Origin: Brachypterus glaber
Lineage: Eukaryota > Arthropoda > Insecta > Coleoptera > Kateretidae
Assembly (NCBI GenBank): GCA_958510825.1
Contig: OY294054.1
Span: 15,389,390 to 15,453,389, forward strand
Direction: 5' to 3'
Length of the DNA stretch: 64,000 nt
Part shown: positions 26,880 to 38,406 of the stretch, in pieces
Layout of the letters: each line of letters opens with the position of its first letter
Numbering within the stretch: position 1 is the first letter of the stretch
The notes under the pieces: generated by a model
The model's input: the letters and a program-made list of their open reading frames with translations, nothing else
Databases searched by the model: none
What the model was told of the DNA's origin: nothing
Made by a program: the position numbers and the translations under genes

Positions 26880-28300
26880 TGCAAAGCTTTGTGTAGTATT
26901 CTGGGTCTTTTAAGTTGCATTCAACGGTTGTATTTTAGATAGGAATTTGACTATATTTGTTTTTAAATTATATAAATTCATCAAAATCAATTTCTTGAAA
27001 GTGTTTTGAGGCAAGCGGTGACGTCTCTATTATAGTGACGCACATATGCGAAAAGAATTTTCACAGCTTCATTTCTTTGCGCATATATCCGTCACTATAA
27101 TAGAGAAGTCACGACAGAACACCCCCGCTTGCCTCAAAACACTCAAAAAATCGATTTTGTTGAATTTATATAAATTAAAAACAAACATAGTCAACTTACT
27201 ATCTAAAATACAACCGTTGAATGCAATTATACTTCTTAAAAGACCCAGAATACTACAGAAAAGCAAGAGTTGTGCAAAAAGCTTTGCTGCAATGATACAA
27301 AATTATAAGGAAAAACTTATCGGAAAAACGTAAAAACATTTACAAAGAGTTCATTAAAGTCCAAATACAAAAATTTCACATACCTGAATAATAAAAACGT
27401 AAATTTAAACGATATTTGGAAATAAATGCTACATTGTGTAAGCTTCTGCCGAAGAGCTTGGCGGCCACAAAAGTGACGCTGCGCAGAAGACTTGCGCATG
27501 TCAAAGCCTGCTTAAAAAAAAGACCGATTTTATTGAATTTATGTAACTTAAAAGCAAATATTAGTCTAAAATACAACCTTTGAATGCATTAAAACTTCCT
27601 AAAAGACGCATAATACTACAGAAAACCCACCCATTTAGAAAAGCCTACCTGTGAGAAAAACAATGGTGTGCTGTTGCAAGCCTCTTTGCTGCGATTATGC
27701 AAAATTAGGAGAAAAACATTACAGGAAGACGTATAAATATTTTCGAAGTGGTAATAAAGGTTTAAATACAACAATAGAATTTACCTGAACAATAAAAACG
27801 TTGATTTAACTTGAAATGGCGAGCTCTCTTCTTCGCAGCGACCATCTTCGACGCGTTCAAGATTCGACGCTGCGCAAACCCCTTGCGCAGATGACGTCAG
27901 CGAAATTTTTCTTTTCCGGGGGAAATCAAAAATGTTGATAAGTATTTAATAAATTAATACAATTTTTACACGAACCTTGTCGATTTTATTAAATTTATAT
28001 AATTTAAGAGGGAATTATACTCAATTTCGATCCCTGAATACGTTAAAACTTCTTGAAAACCAGGAAAATTCTACGTCGAAAATTTTATTATAAAACGTAA
28101 AAACATTTACAATGATTAATAGGAGTCTAATGCGAAAAACTGCACATACCTGCACAATAATATCTTCAACTTAAACCGTAATTTAGCCAAAAATGCTGAA
28201 CCAATGTAAATGGACATCTGCTTTTGGCGCCATTGCTTCAAAGAGTTTAAAATCGCGACATCTGTGGGAAAAACTATGAAAGACAAAAATGGTGAATGCG
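26880..28300 (-). repeat. Diverged ~0.4 kb tandem repeats (right arm)
   Basis: Inverted counterpart of 3840-5269. It includes the foldback at 26893-27254 (TAGTATTCTGGG ... CCCAGAATACTA). No gene is supported. Confidence 0.65.
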
Positions 28301-30085
28301 CTCGTTGTTAATACATTTATTTTAATGTTTTTGACAGTTTTCAAAATTCAGATACCGATTATGTAGCAAAGCTTGAATCGAGGTATTTATTTCGCGGGGA
28401 CTCAAAAATTAGAATTTAAAAAATAAAGTAAATGGACACTAAACTATATTTTACTTAAAGCGCCTGCAGGACTTTCATGTCAGGTCACTTAAAACACGAA
28501 AAAAATGAGAAGAAAAAAAATTTCAAAATATATTATTATATTATATATTTTTTTTGAAAAGATGAATATTTTTTTAAAACAAAAAAAAATAAAGTCATTT
28601 TTTTTCAAAAGTTGTTTTTGATCAAGGTAATAAAAAAAATTATTAAATATTTCCCAAATCAAATTTAAAAATTGATAAATTTTCTAAATAAAAACAACAG
28701 CTTGCCCCTGACTGTAAAATTTTGATGACTTAACAAAAGGTCCTCACCTCTGGCAAATTCCCAACATTCAAATTTTCCCAAGTAAACAACTTACTGACCA
28801 GTTTCCCTTTATGCCTCAATTTACATTACTCACAGTATTATTATTTTTAATGTAAGGTAGCTTCTGTTTCGACACAAGAACCCCCTGTGGGAGAGCTTAG
28901 AGTTTATTTCGCTGGGGATGCTCAAAATCATGCCAGGGAGGGGGGCTGAGCACCCCCCCCCCCAGATCAATGTTGTGATTTGCATATCATATATTGCATA
29001 TTATACCTACATATATGTAGGTATAATATTTAGATTTCATCTAAAACTATCATAAAACTTAATATTAATATAAAATGTATTCTTAGGCATTTTAGAAAAA
29101 TAATTATTGCACTAGTGGTATTAAAAGTGCTAAAAGTGCTAGTGGTATTAAAAGTGCTAAATCATAATGATTAAACAATGGTACAACCAGGTTGTAAAGA
29201 TATATATTTATAAGCTTTACAAATATAAAATCATGATTTTATTTTTTTATTAAAATATAAAAGACATATTGTATAAGATAAAATCATATACAACTACAAC
29301 TAACAAAATCATTCGGATTTGGACTAAAGAGACCCTCTTTGATCCAAATCCAACAGGACCCAAAAACAGCTTTCTGGTGAAAAAAACATTATATATATTT
29401 TTAATGAAGCTTTTTCGTTTCTTTCTTTAAAGCTATTTGTTTCCAACCTGTTTAGGAATATTATTATTTGTAACGCTGGCTATTTTTTTACTTACAGGCT
29501 AAGGTACACTGTATAGAACATCTTAAATGTAACTCAAAAAGCTTAAAATAAACTAAATACTATATATTCACATATTATTATTATTATTACATTGTAATTT
29601 AAAAAAATTATTGATTTCATATATCTATATATGCTACATATTTATATATTATTTGTCTATATGCTTTAATATTTATAATAGCCATAATATCTACAGTGGG
29701 TAACGTTTTATTTTATATCTGGATCTTTGTGTCAAAATAAACCAAACGCTAATAGCCTAAGAGCTGGTGGCCATGTTTATTTCATTATTTTCTCGCGGCT
29801 GTATTTTATATATGTATTAAAGAACATTCAAATTAAGCTATTTGCAAATCGCCAGGTCCTGGATCGGATTCCTTTGGAAGTTAGAACCTCCGAAAAGGTG
29901 GTGAAATAGGGTTCCCAAAAAATACATTTTTTACTTACCGAATCAAACATATTACATTTATTAAACTTAGATTTGGCCCTCCTAATTTCAAATCCCAAAG
30001 AACTTTTTAGATAGCTCGTAGTTTTTGAGTTATAACACCTTAAAATAGTATATGACATTTTTTGCGTTAAACTTTCACTATTGGC
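28301..30085. repeat. Block B inner AT-rich part (right arm), no gene seen
   Basis: Counterpart of 2042-3839. It contains a C-homopolymer next to GCTGAGCA at about 28945-28963 and a local duplication of GTGCTAGTGGTATTAAAA-like words near 29110-29160 that is absent from the left arm. Confidence 0.55.
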
Positions 30086-30179
30086 AACATTGCTAAAAAT
30101 CAATGTTGCCAACTTTTAAAACTCTAGGGATAGTTATGTTCCGCTAATGGCAAGCCTGAATAAGTTGAGGTTAGGTTTA

Positions 30180-30314
30180 GGGCCACTTGCACCAACGATG
30201 GTTTAACTTTAATCTTGGATTAAATGGACGGTCAACCAATCGGAACGCAGCATTTTTAACTTAAACTCGGTTTAGTCGAGATAATCCCAGATCAAAAGTT
30301 GGTGCAAGTGGCCC
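30180..30314. mobile_element. PIF/Harbinger-like MITE, 135 bp, TTA target duplication
   Basis: Inverted termini GGGCCACTTGCACCAAC / GTTGGTGCAAGTGGCCC, with TTA at 30177-30179 and 30315-30317. The G-rich end and the 3 bp TWA target duplication fit the PIF/Harbinger superfamily; that superfamily call is inference. The empty site is at about 1950 on the left arm. There is no coding capacity. A few extra bases follow the right duplication. Confidence 0.85.
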
Positions 30315-30680
30315 TTAATCATTAAACTTTAATGATACATTTGAACTACTAGGGGATTTAAACTCAATTTCAAAACAAGATCTTTTTAATATCCTAGTGT
30401 CGTTATTTTTAATAAAGTACAAAACACAAAAAAAAATTGTATTCACAATCATGCAATTTTCTGTACAATTAAGTCCTTAGATAGTTAAATAAATCGAATC
30501 TGGAACAAAAGGTAAAAAATTAAAACTGAACAATAAGTAAATTTACGGACTACAGGTCTACCAAACCACTAAAGAAGCCCGGAGTCTTTAATAAAAAGCT
30601 TCGGTAAGAAAGGCCACAGGCTGCTAAAGTGGAAAGGTCAGTTTGCAGTCTTTATCGACCACAAAAGAGGGAAAATGAAC

Positions 30681-31054
30681 AAATCAAATCAAATCATTTA
30701 TTTCGTTCGTAGAAACAAGTTTTTGAACATGTCAAAGAGAATTACATAAAAATGTTAGATATGTTAAATTACATAATTGTTAACTTACAGATTAAAAGCT
30801 TATCATAAGCACAAAAATAGGTACGTCACAGATATAAAATTATAGAATGAGTATATACATGTGTTTATACAGTATACTATCACTCAACCAATGGCCATTT
30901 AAAATCATTTACTTTATAGAAACATTCTTTTAATAGAGTTTTCTTTACTGTTTTTCTAAACAGGTGTACGTTTTTAATGTTTTTTATGTCACAGGGTAAC
31001 AAATTGAATAGTTTTAAGCCAACATGTATGGGAGATTTGTCATAAGTTTTATAC
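30681..31054 (-). mobile_element. 5'-truncated non-LTR retrotransposon insertion, (GATTT)n tail
   Basis: Flanked by GAAC at 30677-30680 and 31055-31058; the empty site is near 1570 and 17605. On the minus strand, positions 31054-30880 encode a peptide with GLKLFNLLPCDIKNI and KECFYKVNDF, the C-terminal signature of Jockey/I-type reverse transcriptases. The 3' tail is GATTT-type repeats. The family is different from the copy at 21982. Confidence 0.82.
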
Positions 31055-32906
31055 GAACCAAGACAACACACACAATCACAGTACATCTAATGCAGGGTGA
31101 CCACAGGATTTGCAAAATAAGATTTCCCTGATGGATGGATTTTCCCTGATTTCAATACCTACATACAAAAAAGTTTTTTAAAGACGTGAAGGGAGCTAAA
31201 CATAAACATAAGGCTGTAAACAAAAGAATATTTCTCACTATGATTAATATAAAAAAATTTTTCAAAAATTTAAATATTAAATATTTATTTTGCTCGTTTT
31301 TGAGTTTAATTTCGATTTCCCTAATTTTTTAAAGTTGAACAAATTCCCTGATTTTCCCAACTTCCCCGATCTGTGGGCACCCTGTAATTAAGGCTCTGTA
31401 GACCTTAACCTGTAATGTATGACTAAATAAATTAAATAAAAAATGAATGAACTGACTTCCATTTCAGATATGCATTAGACATTTAAATGCCCAGTAAGAC
31501 AGCTGATGTAGATCTGATGGATCAATCAATTAGTTTCAAGAGATATCCATCAATTGTCTGGTAAATTGTTAAAGTTGAGCATTTGGTTGTCTAATGAACA
31601 TGCGAAATGGATGTGCACTGGATAAACACTAGATATACCATGTTGTATGACAATACCTTGTCTAAGTCCCTCGTCCCGTTGAGGAAGATAACGGTTCTGG
31701 CCAAGGATCTTGACAAAAGGCAAAAGTGACTAAAACCTGAATTCCTCTGCAGAGAAAATCCCCCACAGGCGAGAAACTTACACTATAAGGCATTTCCTCT
31801 AAAGCAAAACAAGTCAAGATTGGCATCAAAAACAACCGTTTACCCATACGGGCGATTAAAAATTGACACAGAGATACGTTTGATTTGGTCACGAATGTTA
31901 CCACGGTGTCCGGTCGCTATTCTCAGAAGTCTAAGACAACTACTAAAAGTGTTGCAAAAAAATCCATAATATTCCTTCCGGAAGAACTACAAAATTGATT
32001 TAGAACTTTCTAGCAGGTGCTTATTTTAGGGTCCTCCAATAAGTTGACCCCATACCCTCGATTTCGTGATCACAAAGGCACCAATTTTCCCTATCCAGAC
32101 CACAATCGCCTCTGCGATCCCCAGTTACCTTACCAAAAGCACCGAAGCACTTTTGAGCGGGTGGAAAGGTGCCGTACGCTTCCAAGTACATGGAAATACG
32201 ACGCTATTCCAAAAGGTTAGTTTGCCCACCTGCATGCGCCGCCAATGAATTAAATATACTGTGTGCTGAAAGGCGCTAAGGACTGAATCATACTCAGTCG
32301 GAAGGTCCTGTCTAGCACTCAACCAGTACCATATCCAATGGCATGTTTCCCATAAAGGAACAAGTATCTTTATAAGAACCTGAGAATAAAATGTATTTAT
32401 TAGCAAGCCCCCAGTATAAGTAATTCAATACGTAAATTATTGACACGGAATACTTCGGCGATCTCGCCGCTCAATAGATGTCATTAATGATATACGATAA
32501 TAATAATAATAATATAAATAATAAAAATAAAGACACTCGTGCTAGTTTGGGTTATTGAGAGTTTAGCCGTTTACAATTCATTGAACACAAAGTTAACCCA
32601 TTGCTATCACCCTCCAGTTACTGGCCAGAGAATATGCAAATTTAAATATTGTTCACAAAAGCTGCTGTTTTAACTTTTTACCTTTAAGTGGATGTATACA
32701 ATCACCACAGTAATTAAATTAGGGACTCTAAATAAAGTGAAATTAATCTTTCGTTGAAAAATAATGCCACTTCATCCAAAGACCCCAATTCAAAATTGTC
32801 ATGATCATATAAACCCACCTTTTTTTATCCTGTTGAGTTTGACTTCTCGTTTTACACTGGAATATGATTTATGTCCATCAATTTAGTAAGGAATAGGCTT
32901 GTACAG

Positions 32907-33112
32907 TATTATGTTTTGAGGTGGGTGAAAGTGGATGTGGATTGATAACCCGTATAAAAGATTGACTCGTATATTCTAATATCACAGATAACATATAAAC
33001 ATATAAACACAGCACATTGTGCACCTAGCTAGGTCGGGGATCCAAGAGATCTTTTCAGTCATGTGTATGACTGTATATCGACTCGCGCATGCGCGCGTAG
33101 CCGGATAGCACA
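32907..33112 (-). repeat. 3' LTR of gypsy element
   Basis: On the minus strand it begins TGTGCTATCCGGCTACG and ends in CAAAACATAATA. It is identical to 38407-38612. The purine-rich sequence just before it (GTAAGGG) is a weak candidate polypurine tract. Confidence 0.92.
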
Positions 33113-33595
33113 CCCTTACACTAAGTTTTTAAGCTCTGCTTAATTTATGTAATTTATACTATCTTTTTATTAATAAAGTATAGGCTTAAACTTTCATTTT
33201 GTATGAGTGCTTTTATTGAACAGTAACTAGCTTTTAGATTTTATTTAGAGTTATTTATTTAGTTTATTTTTTTGTAAACTTTAGTTTAATTTAACCTAGT
33301 TAATGTTCAAAAGCTATCCTATTTTAATACTAGTGTACATATGCTTTTGCTTTTCTTAATAAACATTTTTAGACAAAACTTTGCATTTTTATTTTTTTAT
33401 TTAATTATAATTTGTATTATAATATTTTAATTAAAGTTTAAAAGCTTATCCTTAAAAGAACTAAACATTTGCAAAGCTTTCTCCTACTTCCCCCATCCTA
33501 AGCTTCTAACTTTATTTAAGGTATTTAAACTTTACTCTATAAGCTTTCAGGAAAAAAAAATATTAACTTACAGGTAAGTATTTAAAAAAAAATTA

Positions 33596-33626
<31 letters not shown>

Positions 33627-33727
33627 ACTTAAGACTTTGTAATACCTTGTGTATTTTATTCTGTTTGTTAAGAAATTCTGTTTGCAGATTTTAATCAGGA
33701 AAATTAAATATTAATTATTTTCTTTTT
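33113..33727 (-). other. Gypsy 3' untranslated region, poly-A on sense strand
   Basis: Between the ORF stop and the 3' LTR. It contains a 27-base T run on the + strand (33596-33622), which is A27 in the sense of the element. No env-like ORF is present. Confidence 0.75.
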
Positions 33728-36700
33728 CTAATCAAAATCTAGCACATAATTTTTTAATCTAGATGGTAGTTTATAGTCTCTTTTAGGTCTCTTATTATCT
33801 AGCACTTTTTCACTCCCGGAATTACTGTTAATTTTCAAATTTTCGGACACTATACAAGACTTAACATTACTTACACAATTACTTACACAATTACTTACAC
33901 AATTGCCTTCCTTATGTAAAATCACATTATCATTGTTTACATCAAAATGATGGTAATCTGATTTTTCATTCGTATTTTGATTTCGAGATTTTGCGCACTC
34001 GCCAAAATTAGAAGAATTTTGGTCTCGCAAAGTTTCGAGATCAGTTTTCTTTTGCAAAATTACCTTTTCTTTATTTTTATTTAAATTTTTCTTATGTAAT
34101 ATTGCAGAAGTTTTTCCTTTAGTACTATTTTCGTTTTTAGTTTTGTCAGGATTGCAATTTAATCTAAATTTGTCATTTTTATTTACATTTACAACATTTT
34201 TACATAAAATTTCGTCATTCTTAGATACAATATCATCATTCTTACATAAAATGTCATCATTTTTACATAAAATATCATCATTTTCTCTTAAATTTAAATT
34301 TTCACACCCAGAACTACCACTTTTGTTAAAATCGCCCTGATTTTCTAAATAATTTGAAGCATTCTGAGTGTCATTTGCGTCAATTTGCTGCTGTGAAATG
34401 TCATTTTGATTGTCGTTTTGACTTGAATTGTCATTTTGGACATTTTCACGCGTATTGGTGCAACTGACACTAGGAAATTGCAAAAAATCAGAAATATTAT
34501 TCCTGATACTCACCGATCTGCCTGAAAATTCTACCTGTTTTGGTTGTGTTGCCTGTCTCCGCAAAATCTGTCTTTTTCCTTGTTCCAGTCTAGCAATTAT
34601 TTGATTACAACTTCTTTTCCATAGTAAACTTTCATCAGTTCTGCAGAGATACAAGGATCTCCCCATTTTTCTTTCAATTACAGCTGGTACCCATTTTTCC
34701 TCGTTTCTTGTCCTATAATCCTTCACCATTACCGTCTCCTTGATCTTGAAACTTTTCCTTTTTGCCTCTTCTTCCTCGTAGTCGCCTTCGCCATTTTTCT
34801 GCTCGAACTCAGAAATTTGTGTTAATCTGGTCCTGACTTTTCTGCCAAACATTTTCACATCCGGTGCTTCTGAAGTCGTGCAATGGGGCATCGTACGGTA
34901 AGATAGTAGAGCTCTGGAAATTAATATGCTAATGCTCATACCTTTATATTTAGGATCGTCCAGCATGCATTTCAGTCGTTTTTTTAGATTCTTGACGGAA
35001 TTTTCACAACTGCCATTTGACATCGGGTGATACATTGGACTTGTCAGGTGCTTTATGCCATTACTTTTCAGAAATTTTTCCATTTCCTCGCCAACGAAAG
35101 CGGAAAAGTTGTCAGACACCAAACAGGAGGGTATCCCGAAACGTGCGAAGCAATCGTATAACTTTTCGATCGTCTGCGCTGCTGAAGTGTTTTTCACAGG
35201 ATAGCATTCAAGCCATTTTGAATAAACATCGGTTATCACCAAAAAATATTGATCTTTAAGCTGCATATGGTCAATATGTACACGTTCAAATACGCTCTTT
35301 GGTGACGGCCATGGAGTAATTGTTTTTGGTGGATTATCCTTGTGTTTTAAGCAAATTTCACAGGATTTTGACATTTCAGCTATGTCACGGTCTATGTTTG
35401 GCCAGTACATGAGTCCTCTGCTTACTGCCTTGGATTTCACTACTCCATAATGCGCAGTATGAAGCTCCTCTAAGAGACTACTCCGTAATACTCTAGGTAT
35501 TACTACTCTTTGACCAAACATGACTATGCCTTTTTCTATTCTCATCTCATTTTTCCTGAAAATATAGGCTTTTAGGTCATTTTTTACCTTTTTGGCTTCT
35601 GGCCATGTTTCTTTTTCTATCCACTCTTTAACCTTTTTCAATTCTCCATCTTTTCTGGTCTCAATTTGGACTCTTTTGTTATCTATGGGCCAATCAGGAC
35701 ATACCTCCGTGAAATTTATGTATGTTCCCGATTCTTCTTCTTCTTCTTGCGCCCTTAAGGCTTTTTGCTCATCCCTTATTGATCTGCTCAGGTAATCAGC
35801 CATGATATTCGTACATCCCCGAATATATTGAATGTCGAAGTTGAATCCTGATAGATATATGGACCATCTGACTAATCTATTTGCATGGAGAGTCGGTATC
35901 CCCTTTTTGTTACCGAATAGGGCTAACAATGGTTGATGGTCTACTCTCAGATTGAAATAATTCCCCAGTAACATGCCTTCCAACTTTCTTACTGCAAAAT
36001 ATACTGCTAAAGCTTCCTTATGGATGACAGAATACTTTTTTTCGCTCACCGACAATGACCTGCTGACACAAGCTATGACCTTTTCCACTCCATTCTCCAT
36101 TTTATGCATTAATACCCCTCCAACGGAATCCATGGAAGCATCTGTTGAAAGAATTATTGGAAGTTTATTGTCGAAATGAGTTAAACTAATATCTTCTACA
36201 ATAAGTTGTTTTATTTTAATAAAAGCTACATTACATGCATTTGACCATATAAATTTGGTGTTATTTTTCAATAAATCATACATTGGCCTTAAAATCTCTG
36301 CTAATTTTGGAATAAAACGTGCATAATAAGTAACCATGCCAATAAAACTTTTTAGTTCACTTACATTCGATGGTTCTTTTGCATCTGCTATGGCCTTGAC
36401 TTTGTCCTCGGTTTTGGACAGTCCGTCCCTGGAAATATAGTGACCTAGGAACTTTACTCGTGGCTGGAAAAAGCTTGTTTTTTCTTTGTTGACAACCAGG
36501 CCTGCGTCCTGCAGTTTTCCTAGCACTGACCTCAAATTTTTCAGGTGCTCTTCTCTGTCACGTCCCGTGACACATATGTCATCAACAAATACTGCAACGC
36601 CTTCCATGCCTTTAAAAAGCATATCTAGATTTTTCTGAAATATTCCTGCTGCTGGCTTTATTCCATACATCATCCTAGTCACTTTGTACAGCCCCCGATG

Positions 36701-38323
36701 AGAATTCCAGACTAACAGCTTCTGAGACTCTTCATCTAAACAAAATTGCATATAGGCTCTTGATAAATCGATTTTGCTAAACTCTTCTCCCCCTGCAAGT
36801 TTGGGAAAGAGGTCTTGAATGAGAGGTAACTGGTAGTTAAAATCCTCCAGATTCTCATTTAATGCTTTATAATCTCCACAAATCCTAATGGTATTATTCG
36901 CTTTTGGGACAATAACTAAAGCTGAGGCATTTTTACTGAAGTTTATAGGTACAATAACTCCTTCGGCTTCCAAACGATCTAACTCATCGTCCACCATTTT
37001 AACGTAGGCTAATGGAACTTGACGTGATTTTGCAAAGACAGGTTTCACATTTGGTTTCCTATCCAAACAGATCGTTGAGTACCTAAAACAACCAAGTTTT
37101 GTGCTAAATACCTCACTAAATTCTTCAAATAATTTACTAATTTGGGTTGAATCTGCTTCAATTTGATTAAGCATAGTGAATTTTATTTTAAAATTGTTCA
37201 ACCAATCCTGGCCAACAATGTCGGTCACAGAATTTTCAACTATATAAAATTTTTGCGATTTAGTAACCCCGTTATAAGTTAAATTAATTACGATAAAACC
37301 TAAACTAGTTGATTTTGCATTATTAAAACTCTTAAAAATAAGATTTTCTCTAGTTAATTTAAAATTACTAAAATATTTATCATATGTTTTACTAGAGATT
37401 ACGGATACTTTGGCTCCTGAGTCCGCAAGAAATTGAACTTTAATGCCTTCTATTTGCAAATTTACCTTAAAATCGCTATTAATAGCTTCAAAACTACATA
37501 TATTTACCTCAGAATCTATGTCAACTGCATTGACATGTTTGTGTTTACACATTCGTTCTAAGTGGTTATTTTGACAAAAGCGGCACTTCCAGTTGTAAAA
37601 CTTGCACTTTACTTGTCCGTGGTTATATCCACATATCCTGCAACTCGCATTTTCCCGATTTTCCTTTGGTTTCCTTGAATTTTTCGTAAATTTATGTCGC
37701 ACGCCCATGTTGTTTCTCGAGCTGTCAAAATTTCTAAACGAAGTCGATGCCTTCTGCGCCGATGCGGGTCGACTTCCGTGTGTCACTTTGAATATTTCGC
37801 GGGCATTTTCACATTTTACGTTTTCTGCATTTTCCCTCGCCCTTGCAACTTCCAGTAGCTCCAAAATAGTCGCGGATTTCTTGAATTCACACAATCTATC
37901 TAAAATTGGGCCAGGTTTCATTGCGCACATAAATTTATCGCGAATTATGTCGTCTAATTTTTCGTCGAATTCGCAATTCGCCGCAAAGGACTTTACCCTC
38001 GCGTACCACTGCACAGTGGTCTCGTTTTCCTGCGAAATGCTATAGAATTTTCGACGTTCTCGCCAAATACATGTTTTTGCACTAAATTGCCTCTGCATGG
38101 CTGACATAATTTCTTCGAAAGTGGCTTCATTGGGCTTTTTGGGAAATAACAAACTTTTTAAAAGTTTATAAGTGTCCGGTTTAACCGAACTTAAAATTAC
38201 GGCTCGCTTAATATTGTCTTCTTTTATCGAATTTGACACAAAAAATTGCTCTAGCTGCTCATAATAAACCAAATACTCGTCTTGACTGGGGTCGAATTCC
38301 TTGAACCTGACGCCCGACGCCAT
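33728..38323 (-). CDS. Gag-Pol polyprotein of Ty3/gypsy retrotransposon
   Basis: Single ORF of 1531 codons plus stop. The first ATG (MASGVRF) is at 38323; six more in-frame upstream codons begin with GTG, an unlikely start in a eukaryote. Domains in order: Gag, about 1-220; two CCHC zinc knuckles of form CX2CX3HX4C (CRICGYNHGQVKC and CRFCQNNHLERMC), about 228-260; aspartic protease with LADSGA, about 300; reverse transcriptase with catalytic FVDD, about 579-582; RNase H with STDAS; integrase with a HHCC zinc region followed by a D-D-E core (VHIDH, VSDN, GSCENS). The last ~300 residues are Asn/Asp/Lys-rich with short internal repeats (KNDDI and NCVS units). Gag and Pol are fused without a frameshift. 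The protein acts in cytoplasmic particles for copying and in the nucleus for integration. Confidence 0.95.
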   Translation of the reverse strand: MASGVRFKEFDPSQDEYLVYYEQLEQFFVSNSIKEDNIKRAVILSSVKPDTYKLLKSLLFPKKPNEATFEEIMSAMQRQFSAKTCIWRERRKFYSISQENETTVQWYARVKSFAANCEFDEKLDDIIRDKFMCAMKPGPILDRLCEFKKSATILELLEVARARENAENVKCENAREIFKVTHGSRPASAQKASTSFRNFDSSRNNMGVRHKFTKNSRKPKENRENASCRICGYNHGQVKCKFYNWKCRFCQNNHLERMCKHKHVNAVDIDSEVNICSFEAINSDFKVNLQIEGIKVQFLADSGAKVSVISSKTYDKYFSNFKLTRENLIFKSFNNAKSTSLGFIVINLTYNGVTKSQKFYIVENSVTDIVGQDWLNNFKIKFTMLNQIEADSTQISKLFEEFSEVFSTKLGCFRYSTICLDRKPNVKPVFAKSRQVPLAYVKMVDDELDRLEAEGVIVPINFSKNASALVIVPKANNTIRICGDYKALNENLEDFNYQLPLIQDLFPKLAGGEEFSKIDLSRAYMQFCLDEESQKLLVWNSHRGLYKVTRMMYGIKPAAGIFQKNLDMLFKGMEGVAVFVDDICVTGRDREEHLKNLRSVLGKLQDAGLVVNKEKTSFFQPRVKFLGHYISRDGLSKTEDKVKAIADAKEPSNVSELKSFIGMVTYYARFIPKLAEILRPMYDLLKNNTKFIWSNACNVAFIKIKQLIVEDISLTHFDNKLPIILSTDASMDSVGGVLMHKMENGVEKVIACVSRSLSVSEKKYSVIHKEALAVYFAVRKLEGMLLGNYFNLRVDHQPLLALFGNKKGIPTLHANRLVRWSIYLSGFNFDIQYIRGCTNIMADYLSRSIRDEQKALRAQEEEEESGTYINFTEVCPDWPIDNKRVQIETRKDGELKKVKEWIEKETWPEAKKVKNDLKAYIFRKNEMRIEKGIVMFGQRVVIPRVLRSSLLEELHTAHYGVVKSKAVSRGLMYWPNIDRDIAEMSKSCEICLKHKDNPPKTITPWPSPKSVFERVHIDHMQLKDQYFLVITDVYSKWLECYPVKNTSAAQTIEKLYDCFARFGIPSCLVSDNFSAFVGEEMEKFLKSNGIKHLTSPMYHPMSNGSCENSVKNLKKRLKCMLDDPKYKGMSISILISRALLSYRTMPHCTTSEAPDVKMFGRKVRTRLTQISEFEQKNGEGDYEEEEAKRKSFKIKETVMVKDYRTRNEEKWVPAVIERKMGRSLYLCRTDESLLWKRSCNQIIARLEQGKRQILRRQATQPKQVEFSGRSVSIRNNISDFLQFPSVSCTNTRENVQNDNSSQNDNQNDISQQQIDANDTQNASNYLENQGDFNKSGSSGCENLNLRENDDILCKNDDILCKNDDIVSKNDEILCKNVVNVNKNDKFRLNCNPDKTKNENSTKGKTSAILHKKNLNKNKEKVILQKKTDLETLRDQNSSNFGECAKSRNQNTNEKSDYHHFDVNNDNVILHKEGNCVSNCVSNCVSNVKSCIVSENLKINSNSGSEKVLDNKRPKRDYKLPSRLKNYVLDFD

Positions 38324-38388
38324 GATGGATTCACAATACACGGGAAATTTTTTTCGAAAATTAAGGAAATAAAGTACTCACTTTTTGT

Positions 38389-38403
38389 TTATCCAATCGT
38401 CGC
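38389..38403 (-). promoter_or_regulatory. Candidate primer binding site of the gypsy element
   Basis: A few bases inside the 5' LTR, the minus strand reads TGGCGACGATTGG. It starts with TGG, as expected for pairing to a tRNA CCA end. The tRNA identity is not certain; it resembles the TGGCGAC-type sites attributed to tRNA-Arg primers. Confidence 0.5.
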
Positions 38404-38406
38404 CAT

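Larger units (their letters stand above)
1..32620. repeat. Giant imperfect inverted repeat (palindrome), ~15-17 kb arms
   Basis: Positions 1-16895 recur as the reverse complement in 17304-32620. Anchors checked by eye pair as 16895 with 17304, 15023 with 19171, 14579 with 19621, 13561 with 20658, 9361 with 23226, 6013 with 26542, and 1 with 32620. The arms differ by scattered substitutions and by discrete insertions: 10557-12019 only on the left, and 21982-22297, 25433-25572, 30180-30314 and 30681-31054 only on the right. This argues against one molecule having been assembled twice. No intact host gene was found in either arm. The left arm reaches the window edge and probably continues beyond it. 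Confidence 0.9.
30086..32620 (-). repeat. Block A, copy 4 (inverted)
   Basis: Reverse complement of block A copy 1 and direct repeat of copy 3. It carries two private insertions, a MITE (30180-30314) and a non-LTR fragment (30681-31054). The repeated sequence continues past 32620 into a third, partial unit. Confidence 0.88.

Noticed and set aside
1..32620. Palindrome as an assembly or read-through artefact
   Set aside because: The arms differ by many substitutions and by several arm-specific transposon insertions with target duplications, and a third diverged copy exists. An artefact would give identical arms. Long reads would still be needed for proof.
38324..38341. Six extra N-terminal codons on the gypsy ORF
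   Set aside because: The upstream start codon is GTG. In a eukaryotic element the ATG at 38323 is the credible start.
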